Translations under genes and position numbers: made by a program
Assembly (NCBI RefSeq): GCF_008629675.1
Contig: NZ_VWOX01000016.1
Coordinates: forward strand, 85,734-149,733
Source: Roseiconus nitratireducens
Lineage (GTDB): Bacteria; Planctomycetota; Planctomycetia; Pirellulales; Pirellulaceae
Reading direction: 5' to 3'
DNA: 64,000 bases
Notes under the pieces: model-generated
Database searches by the model: none
Seen by the model: only the letters and a program-made list of their open reading frames with translations
Told to the model about the DNA's origin: nothing
Shown here: piece by piece, positions 1-9,976 of the stretch
Layout of the letters: each line of letters starts with the position of its first letter
Position numbering within the stretch: position 1 is the first letter of the stretch

Positions 1-451
1 CACGCGTGACCACGCCTTCAATGGTTTGATTCAAATCGACCTGTTGCGGCTCGGCAAAGTCGTTGTTCGGTTCGACCTCCTGGATCCGCGGCATCGCGCC
101 GACGCCCAGCAGTCGGAGGTTGGCGATTCCGGATTTGGTCACCAACCGGATCGGATACAGGCCGGGCGTCAGGTCAGCGGCGGCTCGTAATTTCACGTCG
201 ACGGTGTTTCCGTTGACCGGCTTGACCTCCAGAATCTCGATTCCAGGCAAGTCACACAACACTTCCGTTGCGTCGCCCAGCCGAGCGCCCTTCAGCTGCA
301 CCACCGTTTCTTCGCCTCGCACGACCCCGCGAGGTTCCATGCTGCGAACCTCCGGCAACGTGGCAAGGGCATCCTGGCAGGTCGGAAACGCCAACAGGGT
401 CGCAGCGATGACTACGACCGATCGACAGAGTTTTTGAGTCAGGGGGCTCAT
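1..451 (-). CDS. Exported protein with PPC-like entry motif (5' part only)
   Basis: The gene runs off the left edge; about 150 residues are visible from the ATG at 449-451. Residues 1-30 look like a Sec signal peptide, with a hydrophobic core SVVVIAATLLAF at 11-22. Residues 35-115 are beta-rich (PRGVVRGEETVVQLKG), resembling an IPT/TIG-like or pre-PPC sandwich. EVEPNNDFAEPQQV at 125-138 is the kind of sequence that usually opens a bacterial pre-peptidase C-terminal (PPC) domain. It lies 115 bp downstream of a DUF1501 gene on the same strand, an arrangement common in planctomycetes, so co-transcription is likely. The exact function is unknown; the C-terminal part is outside the window. Confidence 0.75.
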   Translation of the reverse strand, partial: MSPLTQKLCRSVVVIAATLLAFPTCQDALATLPEVRSMEPRGVVRGEETVVQLKGARLGDATEVLCDLPGIEILEVKPVNGNTVDVKLRAAADLTPGLYPIRLVTKSGIANLRLLGVGAMPRIQEVEPNNDFAEPQQVDLNQTIEGVVTR

Positions 452-566
452 CGTCTATTCGCTAACGATCGTGGAGGGGGGAACGCCCGGTCAGGCGGAC
501 GCGAAAGGTTCATGCACATTGCGGCGAAGTTCGTGCGTCGCCGTGAGCGGGAGGTTCGCGTGTGGC

Positions 567-1868
<1,302 letters not shown>

Positions 1869-2566
1869 CTAACGACTCCGTGAATCAATGATGGGGTTGG
1901 AAGAATCAAGCTGTTCCATCCCGCCGAACGTGCGTCGGGACCCGTGCGTCGGGACGGCCCGGTTTGAGCCGCTGGGATGTCTCAATTAACGGAACCGGCC
2001 GGAGCGTTCGGAATTCGAACAGGCCCATGCCGGGGTGGTGGTGGGAACAGTGTCATCGCCGATACGGATCGTCGTGAAACTGCTGAGGTGGGGAGGTGGG
2101 ACCGCTGGGGCGGTGAACATGATACGGTCTCGCGACGGCCGCGTCATCCTCACCATTCCAACGACCGCTGTCATGGTTTGGACCCAGGGTTTCGGAGATC
2201 TTTCTCCATTTCCGTCAAACGAATACCTGAACAAAGATACCGCCTGGATCGTTGCACTGTAATGCGATCGAGACAGCGCGTCAAATAGCCCGGTTCGTCC
2301 GGGGGGTGCCGTTACAAGGCATCCCGTCTGCGCCATCGGCAGGGTTTGTCGCTCGGGGCGCGGGAGCCCACGCCTCTTGGATCGGGCCCGATTTCGGCCA
2401 GATTCCGCAAACTTCGGCACTAAACTTTGTCTGAAACCGAGTAGCTACGCTCGCCAGAGCGTGGCTTTCCTCTCCGATCGCGACGGCAGCTAGTGGCCTA
2501 AGGTCTGGCCGACGGCCAGCCAGCGGCCAGGACAAACTCGCGGGAAATCGATCGGCTCAGCTTGTC
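1869..2566. other. Intergenic region with a short hairpin repeat
   Basis: About 700 bp without a convincing gene. Open frames on both strands (for example 1986-2420 minus and 2035-2262 plus) have no recognisable domain, signal peptide or ribosome binding site. At 2430-2500 there is a partial copy of the compound repeat that is fuller at 46648-46730: TTTGTCTGAAACCGAG followed by the GCCA-loop hairpin. Confidence 0.5.
2441..2464 (+). repeat. REP-like hairpin, GCCA loop
   Basis: TACGCTC-GCCA-GAGCGTG forms a 7-bp stem (with one mismatch-tolerant end) closed by a GCCA loop, preceded by GTAGC. It is the same sequence family as the copies at 11483, 46293, 46668 and others in this window. Confidence 0.75.
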
Positions 2567-3949
2567 TCAGGCCAAAATTTCATCGACCACGCGGCCATGG
2601 ACATCGGTCAAACGGAAATCGCGTCCGGCGTAGCGGTAAGTCAGACGTTTGTGGTCCAGGCCCATCAGCCGCAAGAGCGTTGCGTGCAGGTCATGCACGT
2701 GAACGCGGTTTTCGACGGCCTGGAAGCCGATTTCGTCGGTAGCCCCGACCACCGAGCCGCCGCGCACGCCGCCTCCGGCCATCCACATGGTGAATCCATA
2801 GTGGTTGTGATCGCGTCCATTCATCTTGCCTTGGTTGGCACCTTCACGGGGCATCTCGACGACCGGCGTGCGGCCAAACTCGCCGCCCCACAACACCAGC
2901 GTTTCATCCAGCAGCCCGGTCCGTTTCAAGTCCGCCAGCAACGCCGCGATCGGCTGGTCGACCTTTTGCGCCAACTCACGGTGTCGCGGTTCGATATCGT
3001 CGTGATTGTCCCACGGTTGCCCGGCTCCGGTGTACAGCTGCACGTAGCGGACACCCCGTTCAACCAACCGCCGTGCGATCAGTGTTTGACGTCCGAAATC
3101 GCTGTCACCGTAAGCTTCACGCACCGCCTTGGTTTCTCGCGTCACGTCGAACGCTTCGGCCGCCTCGCTTTGCATCCGATAAGCCAACTCAAACGATTCA
3201 ATGCGGGACCGCAAGCGTTCGTCTTCCGCCCGTTGTTTCGCATGGCGCTGATTCAATTGGGCCAGTAGATCCAATTGGTCTCGCTGGTCGGACGATGCCA
3301 CCAGGTCACTTTCGATGTTTTCCAACAAGCGGTCGACTTGCCGGTGGCTGCTATCGACGTACGTGGCCTGGTATTTCCCCGGCAGGAAAGCATTCTGCCA
3401 ATTCTGTGATTCCTTGATCGGGTACCCGCCAGGACACATCGTGACGAAGGCCGGAAGGTTGGCGTTCTCGCTGCCCAGACCATAGGTCAACCAGGACCCC
3501 ACGCTGGGACGCACCAGCCGCGATTCGCCCGTGTTCATCAACATCAACGAGGGTTCATGATTGGGCACGTCGGCGTGCATCGAATGGATCAAGCAGATGT
3601 CGTCGATGTGTTCGGCGGTTTTGGCGAACAGTTCGCTCACCGGGATGCCAGCCTGACCGTACGGTTTGAACTTGAACGGAGTCCCCAGGACATGTCCCGT
3701 GGGGCGTTCGGTTTTCAGGTTTCCGGTCGGCGCGGTCTTTCCGGCAAGTTCATTCAACTTGGGTTTGTAGTCGAAGGTGTCGACGTGGCTGGGGCCCCCA
3801 TTCATGAACAGGTGGATGACGTGTTTGGCCTTCGCCGGGAAATGCAACTCCGTGGCGGAAGCGTCACGCATCAACAGATCGGAAAGCGCCAGGGAGCCAA
3901 TTCCGAGTCCACATTGGCTGAGAAGTTGTCGTCGGTTGAGCATCATCAA
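2567..3949 (-). CDS. DUF1501 protein with Tat-type leader
   Basis: 460 residues, the second DUF1501 member in the window and distinct from the one at 567-1868. The leader MMMLNRRQLLSQCG has paired arginines before a hydrophobic run; any of the first three methionines could be used. Family features include HLFMNGGPSHVDTFDYKP near residue 50, the mid-protein TGAGQPWDNHDDI, and GGEFGRTPVVE followed by NGRDHNHYGFTMWMAGGG near 350-390. It lies 76 bp downstream of the cytochrome/DUF1549/DUF1553 gene on the same strand, the classic planctomycete pair, so the two are probably one operon and one exported pathway. Substrate unknown. Confidence 0.9.
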   Translation of the reverse strand: MMMLNRRQLLSQCGLGIGSLALSDLLMRDASATELHFPAKAKHVIHLFMNGGPSHVDTFDYKPKLNELAGKTAPTGNLKTERPTGHVLGTPFKFKPYGQAGIPVSELFAKTAEHIDDICLIHSMHADVPNHEPSLMLMNTGESRLVRPSVGSWLTYGLGSENANLPAFVTMCPGGYPIKESQNWQNAFLPGKYQATYVDSSHRQVDRLLENIESDLVASSDQRDQLDLLAQLNQRHAKQRAEDERLRSRIESFELAYRMQSEAAEAFDVTRETKAVREAYGDSDFGRQTLIARRLVERGVRYVQLYTGAGQPWDNHDDIEPRHRELAQKVDQPIAALLADLKRTGLLDETLVLWGGEFGRTPVVEMPREGANQGKMNGRDHNHYGFTMWMAGGGVRGGSVVGATDEIGFQAVENRVHVHDLHATLLRLMGLDHKRLTYRYAGRDFRLTDVHGRVVDEILA

Positions 3950-4025
3950 AGGGGCGTCATTGGGGAGCTGTGTTCAAAGTACCGTGTTTCAAGTCCTGGG
4001 CCGGCGGCGGCCGTCGGGGCAACGG

Positions 4026-6731
4026 TCAATCAACAAACAGGAACTCGTTGGACAGGATCAACACCTGGGCAAGCTGGGCCAGGCGATCGAGTGGCTCCTG
4101 GGAGGCTTCGTTCAGCGGCCCGGCGAAGTCGCGTTTGGAGTCGCCTTCGAAGTATTCGCCGTCGTTGGAACGCAGTGAAACTTGGCAACGGAGGAAGAAA
4201 CTGTCAAAGCTTGGGGTTTGGCGTGGGGAAACGACAAAGTCGACCGTTTGTCCGGCCGCAACCTTTCCGCGAATCCTGCTGAAGGGGCGGTTGTTGCTTT
4301 TTTGGTTTTCGCGCCAGACTCGCTCGCCTCCGATCCAAATTGCCAGCTCGACGCCGTCGCCCTGTTTGTTGCGGTGTCCCACCATGCCGCTGATCGTGAC
4401 GCGACCGTCGGCCGGAGCGATCCAGCGTCGCACGACGGCGTGTTGTCCGCCGGGGTGCCCGTTTTCCAGACCCAGCGACGCGTAACTCAGTTCGCCTTTG
4501 GACGGGAACTCGTCGGTGTCCTGCCACTGAGACCCGCTGAAAGTTTTTAGCGGTTGGAAGTCGGTCACGGCACTTTCCTCGTTGACCGTTGTGGTTCCAT
4601 AACGCCATGCCGAGCGAGGGTCGAATTCGTCCGGCGGTTGCAACGCGTCTTGTTGCAAGAACGTTCGGCAGGTTTCGATTTCATTCGGATCGGGAAGGCG
4701 TCCGACCACGCGTCGAAACATTTGCCGGATCTGAGCTTCAGGGTCTGGCGTCTCTGCCCGGACTTGATCTGCCAACTCGCTGACCAGGACACCCGTCTGC
4801 GGGTGGTTCATCAGGAACAGGGCTTGTTGGGGAACTGTGGTGAAGTAGCGTTTGGGCGTGTGCGCGTCGGGGCTGGCGACATCAAACGTTCTGAACAGCG
4901 ATGGCAGGTTTTGCCGGTCAATCATGGCGTACAAGGTTCGCCTGGGATTGGGCGTGTTCAGGTGAATCTCCACGGGGTCGCCTCCGACGCGACGATCCAG
5001 CATCCCGCACACGGCCAACATTGAGTCTCGCATGGATTCGAAGTCACGGCGTTTCCGGTTTCCCCTGGCCGCCAGACGGTTCTCCGGATCGGCAGTGCGG
5101 CATGCGGGCGTTGCCGCTTGATCCGATTGCGCGTAAATCCTTGACGTCACGATGCGCCGGATCAGACGCTGGATACTCCAGTCCGTGCTGAAGTCGGCGG
5201 CCAACTCATCCAGGACTTCGACCAACGCCGGGGTCTCGGTGCGAACCCCAAAGTCGCTCGTCGAATCAACGAAGGGGCGACCGATCAGGTGCGACCAGAT
5301 CCGATTGACGAACACCCGAGACGTGAGCGGGTTGTCCGGCGAAGCAACCTTTTCAGCCAGTTCCAGGCGACCGCTGCCGTCGGTGAAGCGGGGTTCGTCC
5401 GGCTGGCGAAGTGCGGTCAAATACTGTCGCGGGGCGACCTCGCCACGGTTGTGAGGTTGGCCGCGGAGGAAGACCTTGCTGTCGTGCGGGTTGTCTTTGT
5501 CGACCATCATCAGCGGGCTGGCACCCTCTTCCGGAATCGTGCTGCTTTCCAGCACGCCCAACAGCGAGTAGTAGTCGGTCGTCGGGATCGGGTCGAACTT
5601 GTGATCGTGGCAGCGGGCGCACGTCACGGTCATCCCCATCAATCCGCGGGTGATCACGTCGATACGGTCGTCAATGGTGTCGTACCGGTTCAGAAACCGC
5701 CGCCCGATGGTTAAGAATCCCATCGCGTCCAGGTGCCCCCGTTCGTTTTCTGGATCCAGCCGGTCGGCCGCCAATTGCAAACGAATCATTTCGTCGTAGG
5801 GAAGGTCCGTTGCAAAAGCACGGATCAGCCAGTCGCGGTATCGCTCGCTGCCGGTCAGACGACGTTCTTTGCCGGCGGTGGCATAGCCGATGGTGTCGGC
5901 GTAGCGAGCGACGTCCATCCAGTGTCGTGCGAATCGCTCGGCGAAAGCCGGAGAGGCCAACAATTCATCGGCCAGACGTTCAACTTTGTCGGGGCGATCC
6001 GATTCGCAGAACCGGGCAATCTGGTCGACCGTCGGGGGCAAGCCGGTCAGGTCATGGTAAAGACGCCGCACCAAAGTTGCGTCGTCACAACGCCGCGAAA
6101 CTTGCACCCCCGCCTGGTCGGCAACCTGGCGGGCGATCGAATCGATCACGTCGCGATCGTCAGCACCGGGCTGGATCTTCCGCGACGTGTTGCGGGGCAC
6201 GTTGAAGGCCCAGTGCGACTTCGGGTCGATATCCATCGGTGAGACGGATTCGGTCGGTGCTCCCTGAGCGCGGCGTGGGTCCGGTGCCCCGAGCTCGATC
6301 CAGCGTTCCAGGGTAGCGATCGCGGCATCGTCCAGTTTCCCGGTCGGTGGCATTTCCAGGTCGCTGTGCTCGTAACGGATCGCGCGGATCAGCAGGCTCT
6401 CGGCAGGCTTGCCAGCGACCACGGCCGGCCCCATCGACCCGCCTCGACGCAACCCGTCGGCACTATCAACCATCAAATCGCCGGACGATTCGCCCGCTTC
6501 TTCGGAATGACAGTCGTAGCAGTGTTCGACCAGCAGCGGTCGCACTTTGGCTTCAAAGAATTCCAGATGGTCGGCCGAGATCTGTGCCGACGGATCATGC
6601 GTTTCGGTTGGGGCGGATCCCACGTCGGCCGCGACGCAATGGTCGGCCGGGAAGGTGAACAGCCCCACCAACAAGCACAGCATCGACAGGCAACAGGGCC
6701 GCAGCCCAGAGGGGGTAGCGTGTTCTCGCAC
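4026..6731 (-). CDS. Planctomycete cytochrome c + DUF1549 + DUF1553 protein
   Basis: About 900 residues with three planctomycete-specific modules: PSCyt1-type heme domain with a CxxCH site (HCYDCHSEEAGE) within the first 90 residues of the mature protein and the distal motif LEMPPTGKL; DUF1549 (LVRRLYHDLTGLPPT, ERFARHWMDVARYADT); and DUF1553 near the middle to end (NPLTSRVFVNRIWSHLIG, FGVRTETP). The frame is open to 6806, but residues before the signal peptide there look non-coding. A GTG at 6731 gives a leader with arginines ahead of the hydrophobic core MLCLLVGLFTF; ATG at 6683 is the alternative. Probable periplasmic electron-transfer or degradative role, paired with the DUF1501 gene downstream. 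Confidence 0.88.
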   Translation of the reverse strand: MREHATPSGLRPCCLSMLCLLVGLFTFPADHCVAADVGSAPTETHDPSAQISADHLEFFEAKVRPLLVEHCYDCHSEEAGESSGDLMVDSADGLRRGGSMGPAVVAGKPAESLLIRAIRYEHSDLEMPPTGKLDDAAIATLERWIELGAPDPRRAQGAPTESVSPMDIDPKSHWAFNVPRNTSRKIQPGADDRDVIDSIARQVADQAGVQVSRRCDDATLVRRLYHDLTGLPPTVDQIARFCESDRPDKVERLADELLASPAFAERFARHWMDVARYADTIGYATAGKERRLTGSERYRDWLIRAFATDLPYDEMIRLQLAADRLDPENERGHLDAMGFLTIGRRFLNRYDTIDDRIDVITRGLMGMTVTCARCHDHKFDPIPTTDYYSLLGVLESSTIPEEGASPLMMVDKDNPHDSKVFLRGQPHNRGEVAPRQYLTALRQPDEPRFTDGSGRLELAEKVASPDNPLTSRVFVNRIWSHLIGRPFVDSTSDFGVRTETPALVEVLDELAADFSTDWSIQRLIRRIVTSRIYAQSDQAATPACRTADPENRLAARGNRKRRDFESMRDSMLAVCGMLDRRVGGDPVEIHLNTPNPRRTLYAMIDRQNLPSLFRTFDVASPDAHTPKRYFTTVPQQALFLMNHPQTGVLVSELADQVRAETPDPEAQIRQMFRRVVGRLPDPNEIETCRTFLQQDALQPPDEFDPRSAWRYGTTTVNEESAVTDFQPLKTFSGSQWQDTDEFPSKGELSYASLGLENGHPGGQHAVVRRWIAPADGRVTISGMVGHRNKQGDGVELAIWIGGERVWRENQKSNNRPFSRIRGKVAAGQTVDFVVSPRQTPSFDSFFLRCQVSLRSNDGEYFEGDSKRDFAGPLNEASQEPLDRLAQLAQVLILSNEFLFVD

Positions 6732-7008
6732 GGTGGGATTTCGCAAGGTGGGATAAAATGGCGGGACTTTAAAGATAACCGCAATTCTGAGTTTTGGCCA
6801 AACCAAACCTTGGGGGCCGACAGTCTTTCCACACGCTAAAACTTGCCCAGAACGTCCGTGCGATCCGGAAATTCCCGGACTTCGGAGGTCTCCGGGGTGG
6901 GCCTATTTCTTCTCTCCGGGCCTGTCGGATAGCGTGTGCGACACGCGAGTTCCAGCGGCGTGTTGCCGCGAGGATGTTTCTGCACGGATTTCAACCCAAC
7001 GGACACTG

Positions 7009-8040
7009 ATGCCCCAGGACGATTATCAAACCGCCTCCGACCCTGAGACTGCCCCCCTGGAGTCGGTGGACGAGCGACCGCAGGACGACGATGTTTCCAT
7101 GACGGGCGACGACCCGTCGGCGATCAGCGATGAAGATTTGGACGAGGCCAAGGCGGCTTGGGATGGTGTTTCCAGTCCCGCCGGTCTGGCCAGCTCTGAT
7201 GCCCCGGCTAGCTCCGACGCCCCGGCCGAACTGAGCGAAGAGGAACTTCGCAAGGCGGGCGAGCTGGCCGAACCATTTGTCGGCCGTTGGAACACGCTCA
7301 TCAGTACCACCAACTGGGAGAAAGGTCGGATCGTCAGCGAATGGCGCCAGGCTTTGATCGAATCCGGTGTTGACGCGACCCAGTACTCCGACGAAGCCTG
7401 GGCGCGACGCGTCGGCGGCGTCACGGCGCCGCACGTCGGGCGTTTGAGACGGGTTTACGATCGATTCGCCAACAGCTTTGAAAGTTACGACGGGCTGTAC
7501 TGGAGCCATTTCCTGGCCGCCTTGGACTGGGAGGACGCGCCGCTGTGGCTGGAGGGAGCCAGCAAAGAGAACTGGAGCATCTCCGCGATGCGAGAGAAAC
7601 GCTGGCAAGCCGAAGGCGCGGTGGATAGCCAGCGGCCCAGCCGCAGCCAGATCGTCGACGTGGAATTGGACGAGGACGTGACGCTGCCGGCACAAGGCGG
7701 AGGCCGAGATCGCGAATATGACAACGATTCGGGCAGCGTCGCCTCGGGACCGACCTTCGAAGGACCCGACTTTGGTGACGAAGAAGAATTGCAATCCTTG
7801 GGCGGACAGTCAGCGGAAGGCGGTTCGTCCGCGACCGGTGCCGACGATCGCAGCGATGCCTCGGATGACGCGCCGGTCCAACCGTTCATCGGTCTGCCGG
7901 CTTTGCCGGACGACCTGAGCGATGCCGTCGAATCGATGAAGCTGGCACTGCTGCGACACAAAGCAACGCAATGGCGTGACGTCAGCGTCGAAACCGTTCA
8001 GAAATACCTGGACGCCATCGGCGTGATGATTCGTAACTAG
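7009..8040 (+). CDS. Acidic conserved hypothetical protein
   Basis: About 343 residues from the ATG at 7009; the frame is open from 6934 but the extra 25 residues are Cys/Arg-rich and unlike the protein. Residues 1-80 are low-complexity and acidic (Asp, Glu, Ser, Ala). Residues 85-210 form a globular, Trp-rich helical block (GRWNTLISTTNWEKGRIV, DEAWARRVGGVTAPHVGRL, SYDGLYWSHFLAALDW). A second acidic linker runs to about 290, and a short helical C-terminus ends the protein. The core has the look of a DNA- or partner-binding helical domain (DUF3102/KfrA-like is possible) but I do not recognise a named family. No signal peptide, so probably cytoplasmic. Confidence 0.8.
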   Translation: MPQDDYQTASDPETAPLESVDERPQDDDVSMTGDDPSAISDEDLDEAKAAWDGVSSPAGLASSDAPASSDAPAELSEEELRKAGELAEPFVGRWNTLISTTNWEKGRIVSEWRQALIESGVDATQYSDEAWARRVGGVTAPHVGRLRRVYDRFANSFESYDGLYWSHFLAALDWEDAPLWLEGASKENWSISAMREKRWQAEGAVDSQRPSRSQIVDVELDEDVTLPAQGGGRDREYDNDSGSVASGPTFEGPDFGDEEELQSLGGQSAEGGSSATGADDRSDASDDAPVQPFIGLPALPDDLSDAVESMKLALLRHKATQWRDVSVETVQKYLDAIGVMIRN

Positions 8041-8217
8041 CAACTCGCACGTGAGGTCGGGCGGACATGTAGCCAGCCGGGCCTGTAGCCAGGCAGACAT
8101 GGCAACACCATGACGGACGGGGCATCGCCCTGTCCGTCGCTGCTTGAATGCCGTTCGCCCTGGAAACACTCGCGTGAACGTGGCCCGAACCCCAAAATCC
8201 GGGCTCAGAAAACCTGG

Positions 8218-9096
8218 TCAGCCGTTTCGCGACTTCATCGACGATCGCAGCGGTTCGTTTGCTTCGACCAGTTGCTTGACCTGCATCCAGCTCGCGTCGA
8301 CATCCGAAACCGATTCGCATAGCAGCTGCAAATCGTCCCAATCGGATTCGTCTTCAACCGCGAAACGCAGATCCGCGCGATCCAGTTCGCGCGGAACTGG
8401 AACGAATTTCAGCCGGTAGTCTCCCGGGGCGTGCTGCATGCATTCGGCGATCGAGCAACACGGGGCCAGGCGGTCGGCATTTCGCCGCAAGCGTCGCAGG
8501 GCATCGGCGTGCACGACTTCACCGGCCAACCCCAGGTGCAGCATCCGGCTCGGGCCAGCCTTGTCCGAGTTGTAGCCCACGTAGTCGCAATTGCTTGTTC
8601 GCGCGGCCTTCGCGATCAGTCCGTCGATCAGCCCGGCGTCCACAAAGGGACGGTTGGCTGGCACGTAGACGATCCATTCGGCGTCCGTGCGATCCACCAC
8701 CGCACTCAGGCGTTCGACCAAGTGGCAGGGCGGCAGACTGATCGGCTCCAGAACCATCTGGTGATTTCGCATCACCGACGTCGGAACGTTGCAGCCCACG
8801 GCGTAAATGCCGTCGACCCATTCGCATTCGCTCAACCGCCGCGCCATCCGAACCGACAACGGCTGGCCGTCGATGCGTCGTTCACTGAAGTGTTTGCAAT
8901 GGGAAGAGTCCCACGCGGATGATGTGGAAGGGTCCGTTGCGTCGGCCGCCCACGACGATGACGATTCGGTGCCGCCCAGGGGTGACTCGGTGTAGTCACC
9001 CAGATCGATCACCGCCGCCGCAACCGCCTGTTTCTTGCGAGACCGCTCCGGTGGCCGTTCCACCGTTCTGACGGCCACTTTCGAATTGATTGACAT
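8218..9096 (-). CDS. Nucleotidyltransferase-like protein (CMP-sugar synthetase/SpsF type)
   Basis: 292 residues. The core (about 70-260) resembles cytidylyltransferase-like GT-A enzymes: RRIDGQPLSVRMARRL, WVDGIYAVGC, a polypeptide with WIVYVPANRPFVDAGLIDGL in the place of the usual metal-binding segment, and RFAVEDESDWDDLQLL near the C-terminus. The first 65 residues are low-complexity and the canonical N-terminal nucleotide-binding motif of the family (Ala-Arg-x-Gly-Ser) is not visible, so activity is uncertain. A strong GGAGG lies about 10 nt before the ATG at 9094-9096. Convergent with the acidic hypothetical gene upstream; no operon partner. Confidence 0.7.
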   Translation of the reverse strand: MSINSKVAVRTVERPPERSRKKQAVAAAVIDLGDYTESPLGGTESSSSWAADATDPSTSSAWDSSHCKHFSERRIDGQPLSVRMARRLSECEWVDGIYAVGCNVPTSVMRNHQMVLEPISLPPCHLVERLSAVVDRTDAEWIVYVPANRPFVDAGLIDGLIAKAARTSNCDYVGYNSDKAGPSRMLHLGLAGEVVHADALRRLRRNADRLAPCCSIAECMQHAPGDYRLKFVPVPRELDRADLRFAVEDESDWDDLQLLCESVSDVDASWMQVKQLVEANEPLRSSMKSRNG

Positions 9097-9382
9097 CGGG
9101 TAAAAACCTCCTACCGCACAGTCTTAGAGAAGACAAAGACGACACTTGCCTGGATGCCGTGGTGCTACTCGTGATGTCGAAGATCCTTTGCATTGATTCA
9201 CTGAGCGTATTCTTGTCGTGTTTCACGCGCGGCGTCCAGCGAGATGCGGGAAATCTTTCTAGCGTTTGATCGGATTTTTTTCTAAAGTTCATCGCAACTG
9301 CGGTCGCAACGATGACGGCCAGGACGTGCTGTCGATCAACCGCGGATCGATGTCTCTTCTCTCAAACCGGCGGACGGATCCG

Positions 9383-9655
9383 ATGCCAGACCTCTTCCAA
9401 CTGCTCGCGGTTGTCGATGCTACCGCGTTGCCGCTGCTTGGCCTTTGGGCTTTGCTCGCAATTAAATTGACGATCGGCGAAGCACTGCGACGCGCCGAAA
9501 GAAGGTTCTTCATCGCGCTGGTAATCATCAGCCTGGTGACGTTGAAAACCGTCGCTCGCTTGGACGAAGTCTGGCTGGTTCACATGGTGACACTGGCCGC
9601 GATGGTAATGGGTGCGTTTTTGGTTCCTGCGCGTGACGGATCCGTCATTCTCTGA
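9383..9655 (+). CDS. Small membrane protein
   Basis: 90 residues from the ATG at 9383; an in-frame ATG at 9350 would add 11 polar residues. Three hydrophobic segments are visible: about 6-25 (LAVVDATALPLLGLWALLAI), 40-55 (FFIALVIISLVTL) and 64-82 (VWLVHMVTLAAMVMGAFL). The charged loop EALRRAERR separates the first two. No recognised domain. The gene stands alone between the divergent nucleotidyltransferase-like gene and aroA. Confidence 0.6.
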   Translation: MPDLFQLLAVVDATALPLLGLWALLAIKLTIGEALRRAERRFFIALVIISLVTLKTVARLDEVWLVHMVTLAAMVMGAFLVPARDGSVIL

Positions 9656-9976
9656 TTGATGACCGCGGTTTGGTGTTCGCATCCGCACAGGTGCACCCGT
9701 TTGGCCGTCGGTCGTCGTTAGAAAGGTGAGTCAAGGTTCGCTTGCGTTGTCCAACCTGCGTTGGCAAGGCAGTGCCAGGCTGGGCCTGACAACGTGGAGC
9801 GACGCTTGCCAGGGCGTGGCATTCCGGCATTTGGCGACGGAAGCAACCGGGAGAAGGTGTTTCGCTGGGAGACCCGCCGGATCGAGCCGGCTCCCTCAAC
9901 GCGGCAAGATTCCTTATGGTGACGCGTCACGACTTGCCCGGTTCCATCGCCGTCGTCTCGCCCCACCGCCGCCCGT
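9656..9976. other. Intergenic region before aroA
   Basis: No gene seen. It holds a decayed hairpin-type repeat near 9765-9830 (GTGGAGCGACGCTTGCCAGG) related to the GCCA-loop hairpins found elsewhere in the window. Confidence 0.45.

Noticed and set aside
1986..2420. 144-residue minus-strand frame
   Set aside because: No domain, no leader and no ribosome site; composition looks like intergenic sequence.
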